From Bacteroidaceae bacterium (GTDB taxonomy: Bacteria > Bacteroidota > Bacteroidia > Bacteroidales > Bacteroidaceae), in contig JAGAZE010000011.1 of assembly GCA_017940185.1 (NCBI GenBank), forward strand, positions 1 through 34,881: 34,881 bases of DNA. The letters run 5' to 3'. The position numbers and the translations under genes were made by a program. The notes under the pieces were generated by a model. The model was not told where the DNA came from, searched no databases, and saw only the letters and a list, made by a program, of their open reading frames with translations. This document shows positions 17,601-25,800 of the stretch, piece by piece (position 1 is the first letter of the stretch; each line of letters starts with the position of its first letter).

Positions 17601-17891
17601 CAAGAGCAATGACACATCGTGAAACACCTGCGATTTGTGGCCGATGTAGGATATCTCCACTTCGTAGGGGCCACCCACACGCATACCCTGTATGGTGTAG
17701 CGGCCATCCACGTTGGTCACTGCACGATAGAAAGTGCCTGAGGGCAGGTGCTTGGCCGTGACAGTGGCGCCGATTACCGTCTCGCCACCCGACTTCACCT
17801 GGCCGCTGATGCCCGATGTGGTGGTCTGACCAACAGCGGACAACGACATGGCAACAATTGCCACAAAGAGAAGTAGAAGTTTTCTTAACAT
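14685..17891 (-). CDS. TonB-dependent, Oar-like outer-membrane receptor
   Basis: A 1068-residue outer-membrane protein. A signal peptide (to about residue 21, ending AVGQ) is followed by a carboxypeptidase-regulatory-like domain (about 26-110) and a TonB plug region with DGAMNND and [25 protein letters not shown], and then a large beta-barrel that ends [10 protein letters not shown]. The plug wording [24 protein letters not shown] is typical of the Oar subgroup, not of SusC. No SusD-type partner gene is adjacent, which also argues against a polysaccharide-utilisation pair. It is a single-gene unit with its own promoter (18030-18061) and terminator (14614-14653). Ligand unknown. Confidence 0.9.
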   Translation of the reverse strand: [1068 protein letters not shown]

Positions 17892-17926
17892 AATGTGAAA
17901 GGTTTAAAAGATGAATGTGCACCAAC

Positions 17927-17990
17927 AAAAAAACACGCGCAGACGGCACTTAGGCAAGCATCGTTGCAAGCCGCAGGCCATGGCGTGTGT
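17927..17990 (-). promoter_or_regulatory. Possible attenuator in the TonB-receptor leader
   Basis: In the ~130-nt leader, ACACACGC (minus strand of 17983-17990) can pair with GCGCGTGT (17933-17940) with one A-C mismatch. It is followed directly by seven T (17927-17933). The long inner loop makes this a weak terminator on its own. Whether it attenuates is untested. Confidence 0.3.
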
Positions 17991-18029
17991 GGAGAAGCAT
18001 GGGTAAGCATACCATTTTTTTATGCACGG

Positions 18030-18061
18030 CAAAGGTACAATGCATTTACCATTGGCGCAAG
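18030..18061 (-). promoter_or_regulatory. Promoter of the TonB-receptor gene
   Basis: The minus strand has -7 TACCTTTG (18030-18037) and a near-consensus -33 CTTG (18058-18061), spacer 20 nt. Predicted start is near 18023, which leaves about 132 nt of leader. A short CAATG/CATTG inverted repeat (18038-18042 and 18050-18054) lies in the spacer. Confidence 0.7.
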
Positions 18062-18130
18062 AGCAAACTCCGATTTTTTTGCATCATACAAAAAAAATAC
18101 CGCAAAAGCGAAAGATTGTCAATTTGTCAC

Positions 18131-18138
18131 TACCTTTG
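18131..18138 (+). promoter_or_regulatory. -7 box of the lplA-gcv operon promoter
   Basis: TACCTTTG matches TAnnTTTG; I see no clear -33 TTTG at the right distance. Predicted transcription start near 18145, about 32 nt before the lplA ATG. It is divergent from the TonB-receptor promoter about 90 nt away. Confidence 0.65.
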
Positions 18139-18176
18139 TAGCCTATCTGAACCTATACACATCTCTCGTCAGCAGT

Positions 18177-19151
18177 ATGCGCTACGTACATCTCCCCCAC
18201 TCCGCCACCCCACGGCAGCTGCCCTTCTATCTCGCTGCCGAAGAGTATGTAGCCCGACAGTTGCCGCCAGCCGAATACTTCTTCCTCTGGCAGGTGAAGC
18301 CTTCGGTGATTTTCGGGCGCAATCAGGTGGCACAGCGCGAGGTCAACATTGCCTACTGTCGCCAACAAGGCATCGACATGTGGCGGCGCAAGAGCGGCGG
18401 AGGATGCGTGTATGCCGACATGGGCAACATCATGCTCTCCTATATCATACCAGGCGAGCAGGTGCGTCTCACGTTCAACCATTATGTCAGCCTGTTGGCT
18501 CTCGTGCTTGGCAAGATGGGCATAGAGGCGAAGCCCACGGGGCGCAACGACGTGCTCATCGACGGACGCAAAGTGTCGGGCAATGCGTTCTTCCATCTGC
18601 CGGGACGCAACATCGTACATGGCACATTGCTCTACGACACATGCATGGAGCACATGACCGCCGCCATCACGCCGCCGAAGCAGAAGCTGGAGAGCAAGGG
18701 TGTGAGCAGTGTGCGGCAGCACATCACCACCCTGCGAGAGCACACTGCGCTTAGCATTGAGGAGGTAAAGGCTCTCATTAAGACGACACTGTGTCGCGAC
18801 AGCATCGAGCTGACTCCTGCCGATGTGGCACAGATAGAAGCCATAGAGGCGGATTACCACTTGCCCGACTTTATCTTTGGTCTCAACCCACGCTACAACG
18901 TCACTCGTCAGGCACGCCTCGAGGGTGTGGGCGACATTGAGGTGAGCCTCGCCGTGAAAGGCAATGTGATAGAAGATGTCAACATGGTGGGCGACTTCTT
19001 CCTCACAGGCGATATCGAGCAGCAACTCATACAGCCGCTACGTGGATGCCCACTGACCCCAGAAGCACTCCACAACGCCCTGCCCGACGACATCGGCGAC
19101 ACTATCATGAACATGAAGAAACAACAACTCATCGACATCATACTACAATAA
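18177..19151 (+). CDS. lplA: Lipoate-protein ligase A
   Basis: Attaches lipoate to the lysine of lipoyl domains via lipoyl-AMP. The 324-residue protein has the family blocks: VIFGRNQ (44-50), RRKSGGGCVYADMGN (70-84), GRNDVLIDGRKVSGNA with catalytic-position Lys132, and HGTLLYD. A C-terminal accessory domain follows, as in long-form LplA. I chose the ATG at 18177 because the open frame upstream (from 17895) runs through the predicted promoter at 18131-18138. It starts the operon, 21 nt before gcvT, so its most likely target is the GcvH protein two genes downstream. Octanoyltransferase activity cannot be excluded. Confidence 0.93.
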   Translation: MRYVHLPHSATPRQLPFYLAAEEYVARQLPPAEYFFLWQVKPSVIFGRNQVAQREVNIAYCRQQGIDMWRRKSGGGCVYADMGNIMLSYIIPGEQVRLTFNHYVSLLALVLGKMGIEAKPTGRNDVLIDGRKVSGNAFFHLPGRNIVHGTLLYDTCMEHMTAAITPPKQKLESKGVSSVRQHITTLREHTALSIEEVKALIKTTLCRDSIELTPADVAQIEAIEADYHLPDFIFGLNPRYNVTRQARLEGVGDIEVSLAVKGNVIEDVNMVGDFFLTGDIEQQLIQPLRGCPLTPEALHNALPDDIGDTIMNMKKQQLIDIILQ

Positions 19152-19172
19152 CAACTTACACATAACACAACA

Positions 19173-20267
19173 ATGGAAAACAAGAGAACCTGTCTTTACG
19201 ACCGACATGTGGCCCTCGGTGCTTTCATGTCACCCTTTGCTGGCTTTGAGATGCCTATCCACTACACTTCCATCATGGAGGAGCACAATGCCGTGCGTCA
19301 GCACTGCGGTGTCTTTGACGTGTCGCACATGGGTGAGGTATTCATCAAGGGCAAAGATGCAGAACGCTATGTCAATCACATCTTCACCAACGACGTGAAG
19401 GGTGCTCCCGACGGTCAGGTATTCTATGGCATGATGCTGCACGAGAATGGCGGCACCGTTGACGACCTGTTGGTATACCGCATGCGTGAAGGCGAATACT
19501 TCCTAGTGTTCAACGCTGCCAACATCGACAAGGACGTGGCATGGATGCAACAGCATCTGGAAGGTTTCGATGTGGAGTTTGATCACTGTTCCGATCGCTA
19601 CGCCCAGCTCGCCGTGCAAGGCCCCGAGGCCGAGCAGGTGGTAGAAGAAGTGTTGAAGTTGGAGGTGAAAGACTTGAAGTTCTACACCGCCAAGTATGTC
19701 GACATCAACGGCGAGTTGCTCGTAGTAAGCCGCACTGGCTATACCGGTGAAGACGGTTTCGAGATTTACGGTTCCCACACCTACATACAACAGGCTTGGG
19801 ACAAACTCATTGAGAGCAAGAAGGCCCTGCCCTGCGGACTGGGTTGCCGCGACACGTTGCGTTTCGAAGTGGGCCTGCCCCTCTACGGCGACGAGCTCTC
19901 CGACGACATCACACCCGTCATGGCAGGTCTCTCCATGTTCTGCAAGCTCGACAAAGAGGAGTTCATCGGCAAGGAAGCCGTGGCTCAGCAGAAAGCCGAG
20001 GGCCCGAAGACACGCGTCGTAGGCCTGGAACTGAAAGACAAGGCCGTGCCACGCCACGGATACGCCGTGCTGAAGGACGGACAGAAGATTGGCGAGGTGA
20101 CCACGGGCTACAACTCCATCTCTACCGGAAAGTCGGTAGCCATGGCACTCATCGATGCACAGTACGGTAAGCTCGGCACCGAACTGGAAGTGCAAATACG
20201 CAAGAAGACCTTCCCCGCCATCGTGGTGAAGAAACGCTTCTACGACAAGCACTACAAGAAAGACTAA
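19173..20267 (+). CDS. gcvT: Glycine cleavage system T protein (aminomethyltransferase)
   Basis: Takes the aminomethyl group from lipoyl-GcvH, releases ammonia, and makes 5,10-methylene-tetrahydrofolate. The 364-residue sequence is GcvT over its full length: LGAFMSPFAGFEMPIHY near 17, FDVSHMGE, an NAANIDKD-type block, SRTGYTGEDGFEIY (folate-binding Glu/Asp region) near residue 190, GLGCRDTLRFEVGLPLYGDEL, and the C-terminal GYNSISTGKSVAMALI. Starts at ATG 19173, 21 nt after lplA. Next gene gcvH is 43 nt downstream. Confidence 0.97.
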   Translation: MENKRTCLYDRHVALGAFMSPFAGFEMPIHYTSIMEEHNAVRQHCGVFDVSHMGEVFIKGKDAERYVNHIFTNDVKGAPDGQVFYGMMLHENGGTVDDLLVYRMREGEYFLVFNAANIDKDVAWMQQHLEGFDVEFDHCSDRYAQLAVQGPEAEQVVEEVLKLEVKDLKFYTAKYVDINGELLVVSRTGYTGEDGFEIYGSHTYIQQAWDKLIESKKALPCGLGCRDTLRFEVGLPLYGDELSDDITPVMAGLSMFCKLDKEEFIGKEAVAQQKAEGPKTRVVGLELKDKAVPRHGYAVLKDGQKIGEVTTGYNSISTGKSVAMALIDAQYGKLGTELEVQIRKKTFPAIVVKKRFYDKHYKKD

Positions 20268-20310
20268 AGAATTTGAAAAACCAAGATATTAAACATTTAA
20301 GCATTACATT

Positions 20311-20694
20311 ATGGCAAAAGTTATTGAAGGACTCTGCTATTCAGAGTCGCACGAGTATGTAAAAGTAGAAGGCAACTTCGCCTACATCGGCATCACAGAC
20401 TATGCACAACACGCACTGGGCAACATCGTATATGTAGACATGCCCGAAGTGGACGATGAAGTGACTGCAGAAGAAGACTTCGGCGCTGTTGAGAGCGTGA
20501 AGGCTGCCAGCGACCTTATCTCACCCGTGAGCGGCACCGTGGTAGAAGTGAACAGCGACCTCGAAGACCAGCCCGAGCTTATCAACCAAGATGCATTCGC
20601 CAACTGGATCATCAAGGTGGAACTCTCTGACAAGAGCGAACTGGAGAAGCTGATGGACGCTAAGGCTTACGAAGCATTCTGCGAAAACAACTAA
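20311..20694 (+). CDS. gcvH: Glycine cleavage system H protein
   Basis: Small lipoyl carrier that shuttles the aminomethyl group between P, T and L proteins. The 127-residue protein contains GITDYAQHALGNIVYVDMP and GAVESVKAASDLISPVSG, where Lys64 is the lipoylated residue. Length is normal. The lplA gene at the head of the operon fits this as a substrate. It is followed by a 102-nt gap with a hairpin (20719-20765) before gcvPA. Confidence 0.98.
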   Translation: MAKVIEGLCYSESHEYVKVEGNFAYIGITDYAQHALGNIVYVDMPEVDDEVTAEEDFGAVESVKAASDLISPVSGTVVEVNSDLEDQPELINQDAFANWIIKVELSDKSELEKLMDAKAYEAFCENN

Positions 20695-20718
20695 ATCTCG
20701 CACACTACGACAGCAGAG

Positions 20719-20765
20719 GAAAGGGGAAGTCCGCCGACCGACACAATGCACGGGCTTTCCCTTTC
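20719..20765 (+). other. Hairpin between gcvH and gcvPA
   Basis: GAAAGGGGAAG (20719-20729) pairs with CTTTCCCTTTC (20755-20765), 11 bp with one G-U wobble, over a 25-nt loop. No T-run follows, so it is unlikely to terminate. It could stabilise the upstream message and give more H protein than P protein. Confidence 0.5.
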
Positions 20766-20796
20766 TGTCATCAATCACAACTCAATCAGTAACACG

Positions 20797-22119
20797 ATGA
20801 ATTACAAATTCTTCCCACACACCGCTGAGGATCTCGACAAGATGTTGCACACCGCCGGTGTCACCGACATACAGCAGCTCTTCAAAGAGATTCCCTCACA
20901 CCTTATATATAATAAGGAGTACAACATTCCTTCTGCCATGAGCGAGATAGAGCTCCGCAAACACTTCGATAGTCTGGGCAATAAGAACAAGACCCTGACC
21001 ATATTCGCAGGAGCCGGAGCCTACGACCACTACACTCCCTCTGCCATTCCCAACCTCGTACAGCGCTCGGAGTTCCTCACCAGCTACACTCCCTATCAGG
21101 CGGAAATATCGCAAGGCACACTCCACTACATCTTCGAGTACCAGTCGATGATGACAATGCTCACCGGCATGGATATCTCCAATGCATCGATGTACGACGG
21201 TGCCACCGCCACTGCCGAGGCTGCCATTATGGCACTGCACAACGCAAAAAAAGCCGACACCATTCTGATGTCGTCGACGGTCGACGACAAAGTGCGCAAG
21301 GTGGTCGACACCTATGCCCACTTCCACGGCTTCAACATCAAGACCATTGCCGAAGCCAACGGTGCCACCAGCAAGGCCGATCTCGAGCAGCAGATGCAGG
21401 CTGGCGGCGTGGCAGGCGTTATTGTACAGCAGCCCAACAAGTATGGCAACATCGAAGACTTCAGCGGCTATGCCGACACATGCCACGCCAACAAGGCGCT
21501 TTTCATCATCAATAGCGTTATTGCCGACCTGGCCTTGCTGAAGACTCCCGGAGAATGGGGTGCCGATGTAGCCGTCGGCGACTCGCAGTCGCTGGGCATT
21601 CCCCTCTCCTTCGGCGGACCCTACGTAGGCTATATGTGCGTCACCGAGAAGCTGATGCGCAAGATGCCGGGGCGTATTGTCGGCGCCACACAGGACAACC
21701 GTGGCAACCGCGCCTTCGTGCTCACCCTGCAGGCACGCGAACAGCACATCCGCAGACAGAAAGCCACATCCAACATCTGCTCCAATCAGAGCCTCATGGC
21801 ACTGTGGGTGACCATCTACCTGAGCATCATGGGTAAGGAAGGACTCAAGCAAGCAGCACAGATGTCCTTCGACGGAGCACACTATCTGCAGCAGCAACTT
21901 CTGGCAACGGGACGCTTCACAGCCACCCACACCCAACCGTTCTTCAACGAATTCTGCCTCGACTTCAACGGCGACGCCGACAAGCTGCAGCAACACCTCA
22001 CCGACAACGGCATCATGGGCGGAGTGAAGATGGGCGACAACACCATCATGTTCGCTGTGACGGAAAAGAGAACAAAAGAGGAGATGGATCAACTCGTCAG
22101 CCTCATCAAGAACTTTTAA
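20797..22119 (+). CDS. gcvPA: Glycine dehydrogenase (decarboxylating) subunit 1
   Basis: N-terminal half of the split P protein; with GcvPB it forms the PLP-dependent glycine decarboxylase. The 440-residue protein fits GcvPA: FIGAGAYDHYTPSAIP-type segment (FAGAGAYDHYTPSAIP), YTPYQAEISQGTLHYIFEYQS, GMDISNASMYDGATATAEA, GDSQSLGIPLSFGGPYVGYM, MPGRIVG and TLQAREQHIRRQKATSNIC. No PLP lysine, as expected; it lies in GcvPB. I chose the ATG at 20797 (MNYKFF); an in-frame ATG at 20746 lies inside the hairpin region and adds a non-family segment. Gap to gcvPB is 15 nt. Confidence 0.96.
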   Translation: MNYKFFPHTAEDLDKMLHTAGVTDIQQLFKEIPSHLIYNKEYNIPSAMSEIELRKHFDSLGNKNKTLTIFAGAGAYDHYTPSAIPNLVQRSEFLTSYTPYQAEISQGTLHYIFEYQSMMTMLTGMDISNASMYDGATATAEAAIMALHNAKKADTILMSSTVDDKVRKVVDTYAHFHGFNIKTIAEANGATSKADLEQQMQAGGVAGVIVQQPNKYGNIEDFSGYADTCHANKALFIINSVIADLALLKTPGEWGADVAVGDSQSLGIPLSFGGPYVGYMCVTEKLMRKMPGRIVGATQDNRGNRAFVLTLQAREQHIRRQKATSNICSNQSLMALWVTIYLSIMGKEGLKQAAQMSFDGAHYLQQQLLATGRFTATHTQPFFNEFCLDFNGDADKLQQHLTDNGIMGGVKMGDNTIMFAVTEKRTKEEMDQLVSLIKNF

Positions 22120-22134
22120 TAAACGACACATACC

Positions 22135-23610
22135 ATGAACAACAAATTATACGGCAATCTTATTTTCGAATTCACCCGTCCTGGCCGCCAAGCCTATTCC
22201 TTGCCACAGCAAGAGGTGCCACACACCGATCTGCCTGCCGCCATGCGCAGAACGGAAGACGCGCCGCTGCCTGAATGCGACGAACTCACCGTGGTGCGAC
22301 ACTACACCAACCACAGCCAGAACAACTTCGGTGTCAACAACGGTTTCTACCCACTCGGCAGCTGCACCATGAAGTACAACCCCATCATCAATGAGGAGAT
22401 GTCGACACTGCCTCAGTTTGCACAGCTACACCCCATGCAGGACATCAACACATGTCAGGGTGCCCTTGAGCTGTACTACAATCTGCAGCGCATGCTCTCC
22501 GAACTCTCCGGACTGAGCGAGTTCACCCTCAATCCCTTTGCAGGCGCTCACGGAGAGCTCACCGGACTGATGATCATACGCTCCTATCATGAGAAGCGTG
22601 GCGACAGCAAGCGCACCAAGGTCATCGTGCCCGACTCCGCCCACGGCACCAATCCCGCATCGGCAGCGGTATGCGGACTCGACATCCTCGAGGTGAAGAG
22701 CACCAAGGACGGCCTCGTCGACGTCGACGACCTCAAGACACTGCTCCAGACGGAAGGTGAAAACATCGCTGCCATGATGATGACCAACCCCAACACGCTC
22801 GGACTCTTCGAACAGCAGATACCGGAGATTGAAAAGATGATACACGATTGCGGCGGACTGATGTACTACGACGGTGCCAACTTCAACCCGCTGCTCGGCG
22901 TAGCGCGCCCGGGCGACATGGGATTCGACGTGATGCACATCAACCTGCACAAGACCTTCTCCACTCCTCACGGCGGTGGTGGTCCCGGCAGCGGACCCGT
23001 AGGCGTGAGACAAGGACTTGAGGAGTTCCTTCCCACACCGCGCATCGTCAAGAATGGCGACCACTACGCAGTGGAAGGTCTCAACGAAGGCCACTCCGTA
23101 GGTGCTTTCTTCGGCAACTTCGCCGTCATGATGCGCGCCTATGCCTACATCCTTACCCTCGGCAAGGAGAATATCAAGATGGTCGGACCCCTCGCTACGC
23201 TCAATGCCAACTACATCAAGGAGTCGCTCAAAGACGACTTCGAACTGCCCATCGACGTCGTTTGCAAACACGAGTTTGTTTTCGACGGACTGAAGGACAA
23301 GAGCACAGGCGTCACCACCATGGATGTCGCCAAGCGTCTGCTCGACTACGGCTTCCACGCGCCTACCATCTACTTCCCCCTTCTTTTCCATGAAGCACTG
23401 ATGGTGGAACCCACCGAGAACGAGAGCATCGACACACTCGACAGCTTCATCAACGTGATGCACACCATCGCCAAGGAAGCCCGCGAGACTCCTGATGTCG
23501 TGAAGGAAGCTCCGCACAACACGCCCATCGGACGCGTCGACGACGTGCTGGCAGCCAAGAATCCCATACTCACATACACTCAACTCGCCAACCAACATGC
23601 AGAAAACTGA
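22135..23610 (+). CDS. gcvPB: Glycine dehydrogenase (decarboxylating) subunit 2
   Basis: PLP-binding half of split glycine decarboxylase. The 491-residue protein has FYPLGSCTMKYNP (72-84), PFAGAHGELTGL, PDSAHGTNPASAA, MMTNPNTLGLFE, MYYDGANFNP, and HINLHKTFSTPHGGGGPGSGP where Lys273 should carry PLP. Its 3' end overlaps the start of lpd by 14 nt in a different frame, so translation is likely coupled. Full length for the family. Confidence 0.97.
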   Translation: MNNKLYGNLIFEFTRPGRQAYSLPQQEVPHTDLPAAMRRTEDAPLPECDELTVVRHYTNHSQNNFGVNNGFYPLGSCTMKYNPIINEEMSTLPQFAQLHPMQDINTCQGALELYYNLQRMLSELSGLSEFTLNPFAGAHGELTGLMIIRSYHEKRGDSKRTKVIVPDSAHGTNPASAAVCGLDILEVKSTKDGLVDVDDLKTLLQTEGENIAAMMMTNPNTLGLFEQQIPEIEKMIHDCGGLMYYDGANFNPLLGVARPGDMGFDVMHINLHKTFSTPHGGGGPGSGPVGVRQGLEEFLPTPRIVKNGDHYAVEGLNEGHSVGAFFGNFAVMMRAYAYILTLGKENIKMVGPLATLNANYIKESLKDDFELPIDVVCKHEFVFDGLKDKSTGVTTMDVAKRLLDYGFHAPTIYFPLLFHEALMVEPTENESIDTLDSFINVMHTIAKEARETPDVVKEAPHNTPIGRVDDVLAAKNPILTYTQLANQHAEN

Positions 23611-24934
23611 TCTTATCATCATAGGCAGCGGTCCCGGCGGCTACCGCGCAGCCCACTATGCTGCCACCCACGGACTGACGGTGACCATCATCGAACGTCA
23701 GCATGCCGGCGGCACATGCCTCAATTGCGGATGCATTCCCACCAAGACGCTCGTCAAGAACGCCGAAGTGATGCACACCCTGAAGGAGGCGGAGGTCTAC
23801 GGCATCGACAACCTGAGCTACACCGTCAACTTCGGCAAGATGATGGAGCGCAAGAATCAAGTCGTTCAGACACTGCGCAGCGGTGTGGAGACACTGCTCG
23901 CCACACCTGGCATCACCTTGGTGCGCGGCGAGGCGCGCTTCGTCGACAAGAAAGTGGTGGAGGTAGACGGCGAACATTACACCGCCGACAACATCATCAT
24001 CGCCACGGGTTCGAGCGCCAAGCTCATCCCCGTCGACGGCATCGACTTGCCGCACGTACTCACCTCAACCGAACTGCTCGACATCGACCACATCCCCCAG
24101 CGGCTGTGCATTGTCGGAGCCGGCGTCATCGGCATGGAGTTCGCTTCGGTCTTCAATGCCCTTGGCAGTCAGGTCACCGTGGTCGAGTTTCTCAAGGAAT
24201 GCCTCCCCGCCCTCGACAGCGACATTGCCAAGCGTCTGCGTCAGGCGCTCGGCAAACAGGGTGTGCAGTTCTGCATGCAGGCCGGCGTGAAGGCCATCAC
24301 CAAGGATGCCGTCGTCTTTGAGCGCAAAGGCAAGGAGGAACAGGTAGAAGCCGATGTCGTGCTGGTGGCCACGGGCCGTAAAGCCAACATTGAAGGACTC
24401 AACCTCGAAGCCTGCGGCGTGGAAACATCGCGCATGGGCATCACCGTCGACGACAATATGCAGACCAACGTGCCCGGCATCTACGCCATCGGCGATGTCA
24501 ACGCCCGCATGATGCTCGCCCACGCAGCCACCTTCCAAGGCTTGCGCGCCGTCAACCACATTCTCGGCAAGAAGGACAACATACGTCTCGACATCATTCC
24601 GTCGGCCATCTTCACACTGCCCGAAGCCGGTGGTGTGGGCCTTACGGAAGAGCAGTGCAAGGCACAGGGGCTGGCCTACACATGCAAGAAGGGCTACTAC
24701 CGCGCCAACGGAAAAGCACTCGCCATGAATGAAGCCGAAGGACTGGTAAAAATCCTCGCCGACAACGACGGACGCATACTCGGATGCCACATCTATGGTG
24801 CCCATGCTGCCGACCTCGTGCAGGAAATCAGCACACTCATGGCTACCGACGTCAACATCCATCAGCTGGCCGACACAGTGCACACACATCCCACCATAGG
24901 TGAGATACTGCAAGAAGTGGCGGAACAGTTCTGA
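23597..24934 (+). CDS. lpdA: Dihydrolipoyl dehydrogenase (L protein)
   Basis: FAD enzyme that reoxidises dihydrolipoyl-GcvH with NAD+. The 445-residue protein has the FAD-binding IIGSGPGGYRAAHYA at residue 8, the redox pair in GTCLNCGCIPTKT (Cys41 and Cys46, with an extra Cys44 between), an NAD-binding GAGVIGMEFASVFNALG, the second FAD block YAIGDVNARMMLAHAA, and the C-terminal HTHPTIGE active-site motif. It is the last gene of the gcv operon, so it is the L protein of this complex; use by another 2-oxoacid dehydrogenase is possible. A terminator follows 16 nt after the stop. Confidence 0.96.
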   Translation: MQKTDLIIIGSGPGGYRAAHYAATHGLTVTIIERQHAGGTCLNCGCIPTKTLVKNAEVMHTLKEAEVYGIDNLSYTVNFGKMMERKNQVVQTLRSGVETLLATPGITLVRGEARFVDKKVVEVDGEHYTADNIIIATGSSAKLIPVDGIDLPHVLTSTELLDIDHIPQRLCIVGAGVIGMEFASVFNALGSQVTVVEFLKECLPALDSDIAKRLRQALGKQGVQFCMQAGVKAITKDAVVFERKGKEEQVEADVVLVATGRKANIEGLNLEACGVETSRMGITVDDNMQTNVPGIYAIGDVNARMMLAHAATFQGLRAVNHILGKKDNIRLDIIPSAIFTLPEAGGVGLTEEQCKAQGLAYTCKKGYYRANGKALAMNEAEGLVKILADNDGRILGCHIYGAHAADLVQEISTLMATDVNIHQLADTVHTHPTIGEILQEVAEQF

Positions 24935-24950
24935 ATGAGCTGACCTGTTT

Positions 24951-25004
24951 ACAAGTTGACGAGATGTTTGCCTTCGTCCCGACAAGCACTCGTCAACTTG
25001 TTTT
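24951..25004 (+). terminator. Intrinsic terminator of the gcv operon
   Basis: ACAAGTTGACGAG (24951-24963) pairs perfectly with CTCGTCAACTTGT (24989-25001) over a 25-nt loop; TTTTC follows. It lies 16 nt after the lpdA stop. Confidence 0.88.
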
Positions 25005-25082
25005 CTGTCGGCATGGTCTCTTCCCCACTCCCCTTTTATATAATGCTATTATCTGCACCATTCACTCATTCTTCTTTCAATT

Positions 25083-25694
25083 ATGAAAAACGCTATCATC
25101 ACTTTCTTCCTTGCTCTCTGTGCGTTCACCGTGCAGGCGCAGAGCAGCATCTATCGTTTCACCATGAACGACGAAAACGGCAAGCCCATCTCGCTTGCCA
25201 AGTACAAGGGTCAGGTGCTCCTCATTGTCAACACCGCCACTCGCTGCGGCTTCACGCCGCAGTATGAGCAGTTGGAGCTGATATATGAGAAGTATCATGC
25301 CCAGGGACTGGAAATCCTCGACTTCCCCTGCAACCAGTTTGGTCAGCAGGCGCCTGGCAGCATGCGCGACATACGCAACTTCTGCACCGGTGAGTACGTC
25401 ACCCGCTTCCCGTTGTTTGAGAAGATCGACGTCAACGGCGACCAGGCAGCGCCTCTCTTCACCTTCCTCAAGTCACAGCAGCCCTTCCGCGGCTTCGACC
25501 TCAGCGACAAGCGCGGACAGAGGATGGACAATATGCTGCGCCGGCAGGACGCCGACTACGACAAGAAGAGCGACATAAAGTGGAACTTCACCAAGTTTCT
25601 CGTCGACCGTCGCGGCAACGTCATCGCACGCTTTGAGCCCACAGAGAGCATGCAAGCTGTAGAGGCTGCCATAGAGAAGGCGCTCCTGCAATAG
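25083..25694 (+). CDS. Exported glutathione peroxidase-family protein
   Basis: Thiol peroxidase of the GPx family, reducing H2O2 or lipid hydroperoxides, probably with a thioredoxin-like donor. The 203-residue protein has a signal peptide (MKNAIITFFLALCAFTVQAQ), so it should act in the periplasm. Active-site residues are Cys55 in NTATRCGFTPQY, Gln85 in FPCNQFGQQAPG, and Trp167-Asn168 in KWNFTKFLVD, the cysteine form of the GPx tetrad. A second cysteine at 83 lies in the FPCNQ block. Its 5' flank (25018-25036) is pyrimidine-rich. No TAnnTTTG promoter was found. It is monocistronic, between two terminators. Confidence 0.92.
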   Translation: MKNAIITFFLALCAFTVQAQSSIYRFTMNDENGKPISLAKYKGQVLLIVNTATRCGFTPQYEQLELIYEKYHAQGLEILDFPCNQFGQQAPGSMRDIRNFCTGEYVTRFPLFEKIDVNGDQAAPLFTFLKSQQPFRGFDLSDKRGQRMDNMLRRQDADYDKKSDIKWNFTKFLVDRRGNVIARFEPTESMQAVEAAIEKALLQ

Positions 25695-25732
25695 GATGCC
25701 TCTGCGCTCAGCACTTGAGCATCTGCCACAAC

Positions 25733-25771
25733 AATCCTCCCCACGACCCGCTTGAGGCCATGGGGAGGATT
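25733..25771. terminator. Bidirectional terminator between gpx and mutB
   Basis: AATCCTCCCCA (25733-25743) pairs with TGGGGAGGATT (25761-25771), an 11-bp perfect stem over a 17-nt loop. The gpx (plus) and mutB (minus) genes converge on it. T-runs are short on both sides. Confidence 0.75.
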
Positions 25772-25800
25772 TCGTATGTTCGCGTTGCTCTGTAGGAGGC

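Noticed and set aside
16221-17612. 463-residue open frame on the plus strand
   Set aside because: It lies antisense inside the TonB-receptor gene, and its sequence resembles no family; it is a shadow frame.
17895-18176. 94-residue N-terminal extension of LplA
   Set aside because: It would cross the predicted promoter at 18131-18138, and the family homology starts at the ATG at 18177.
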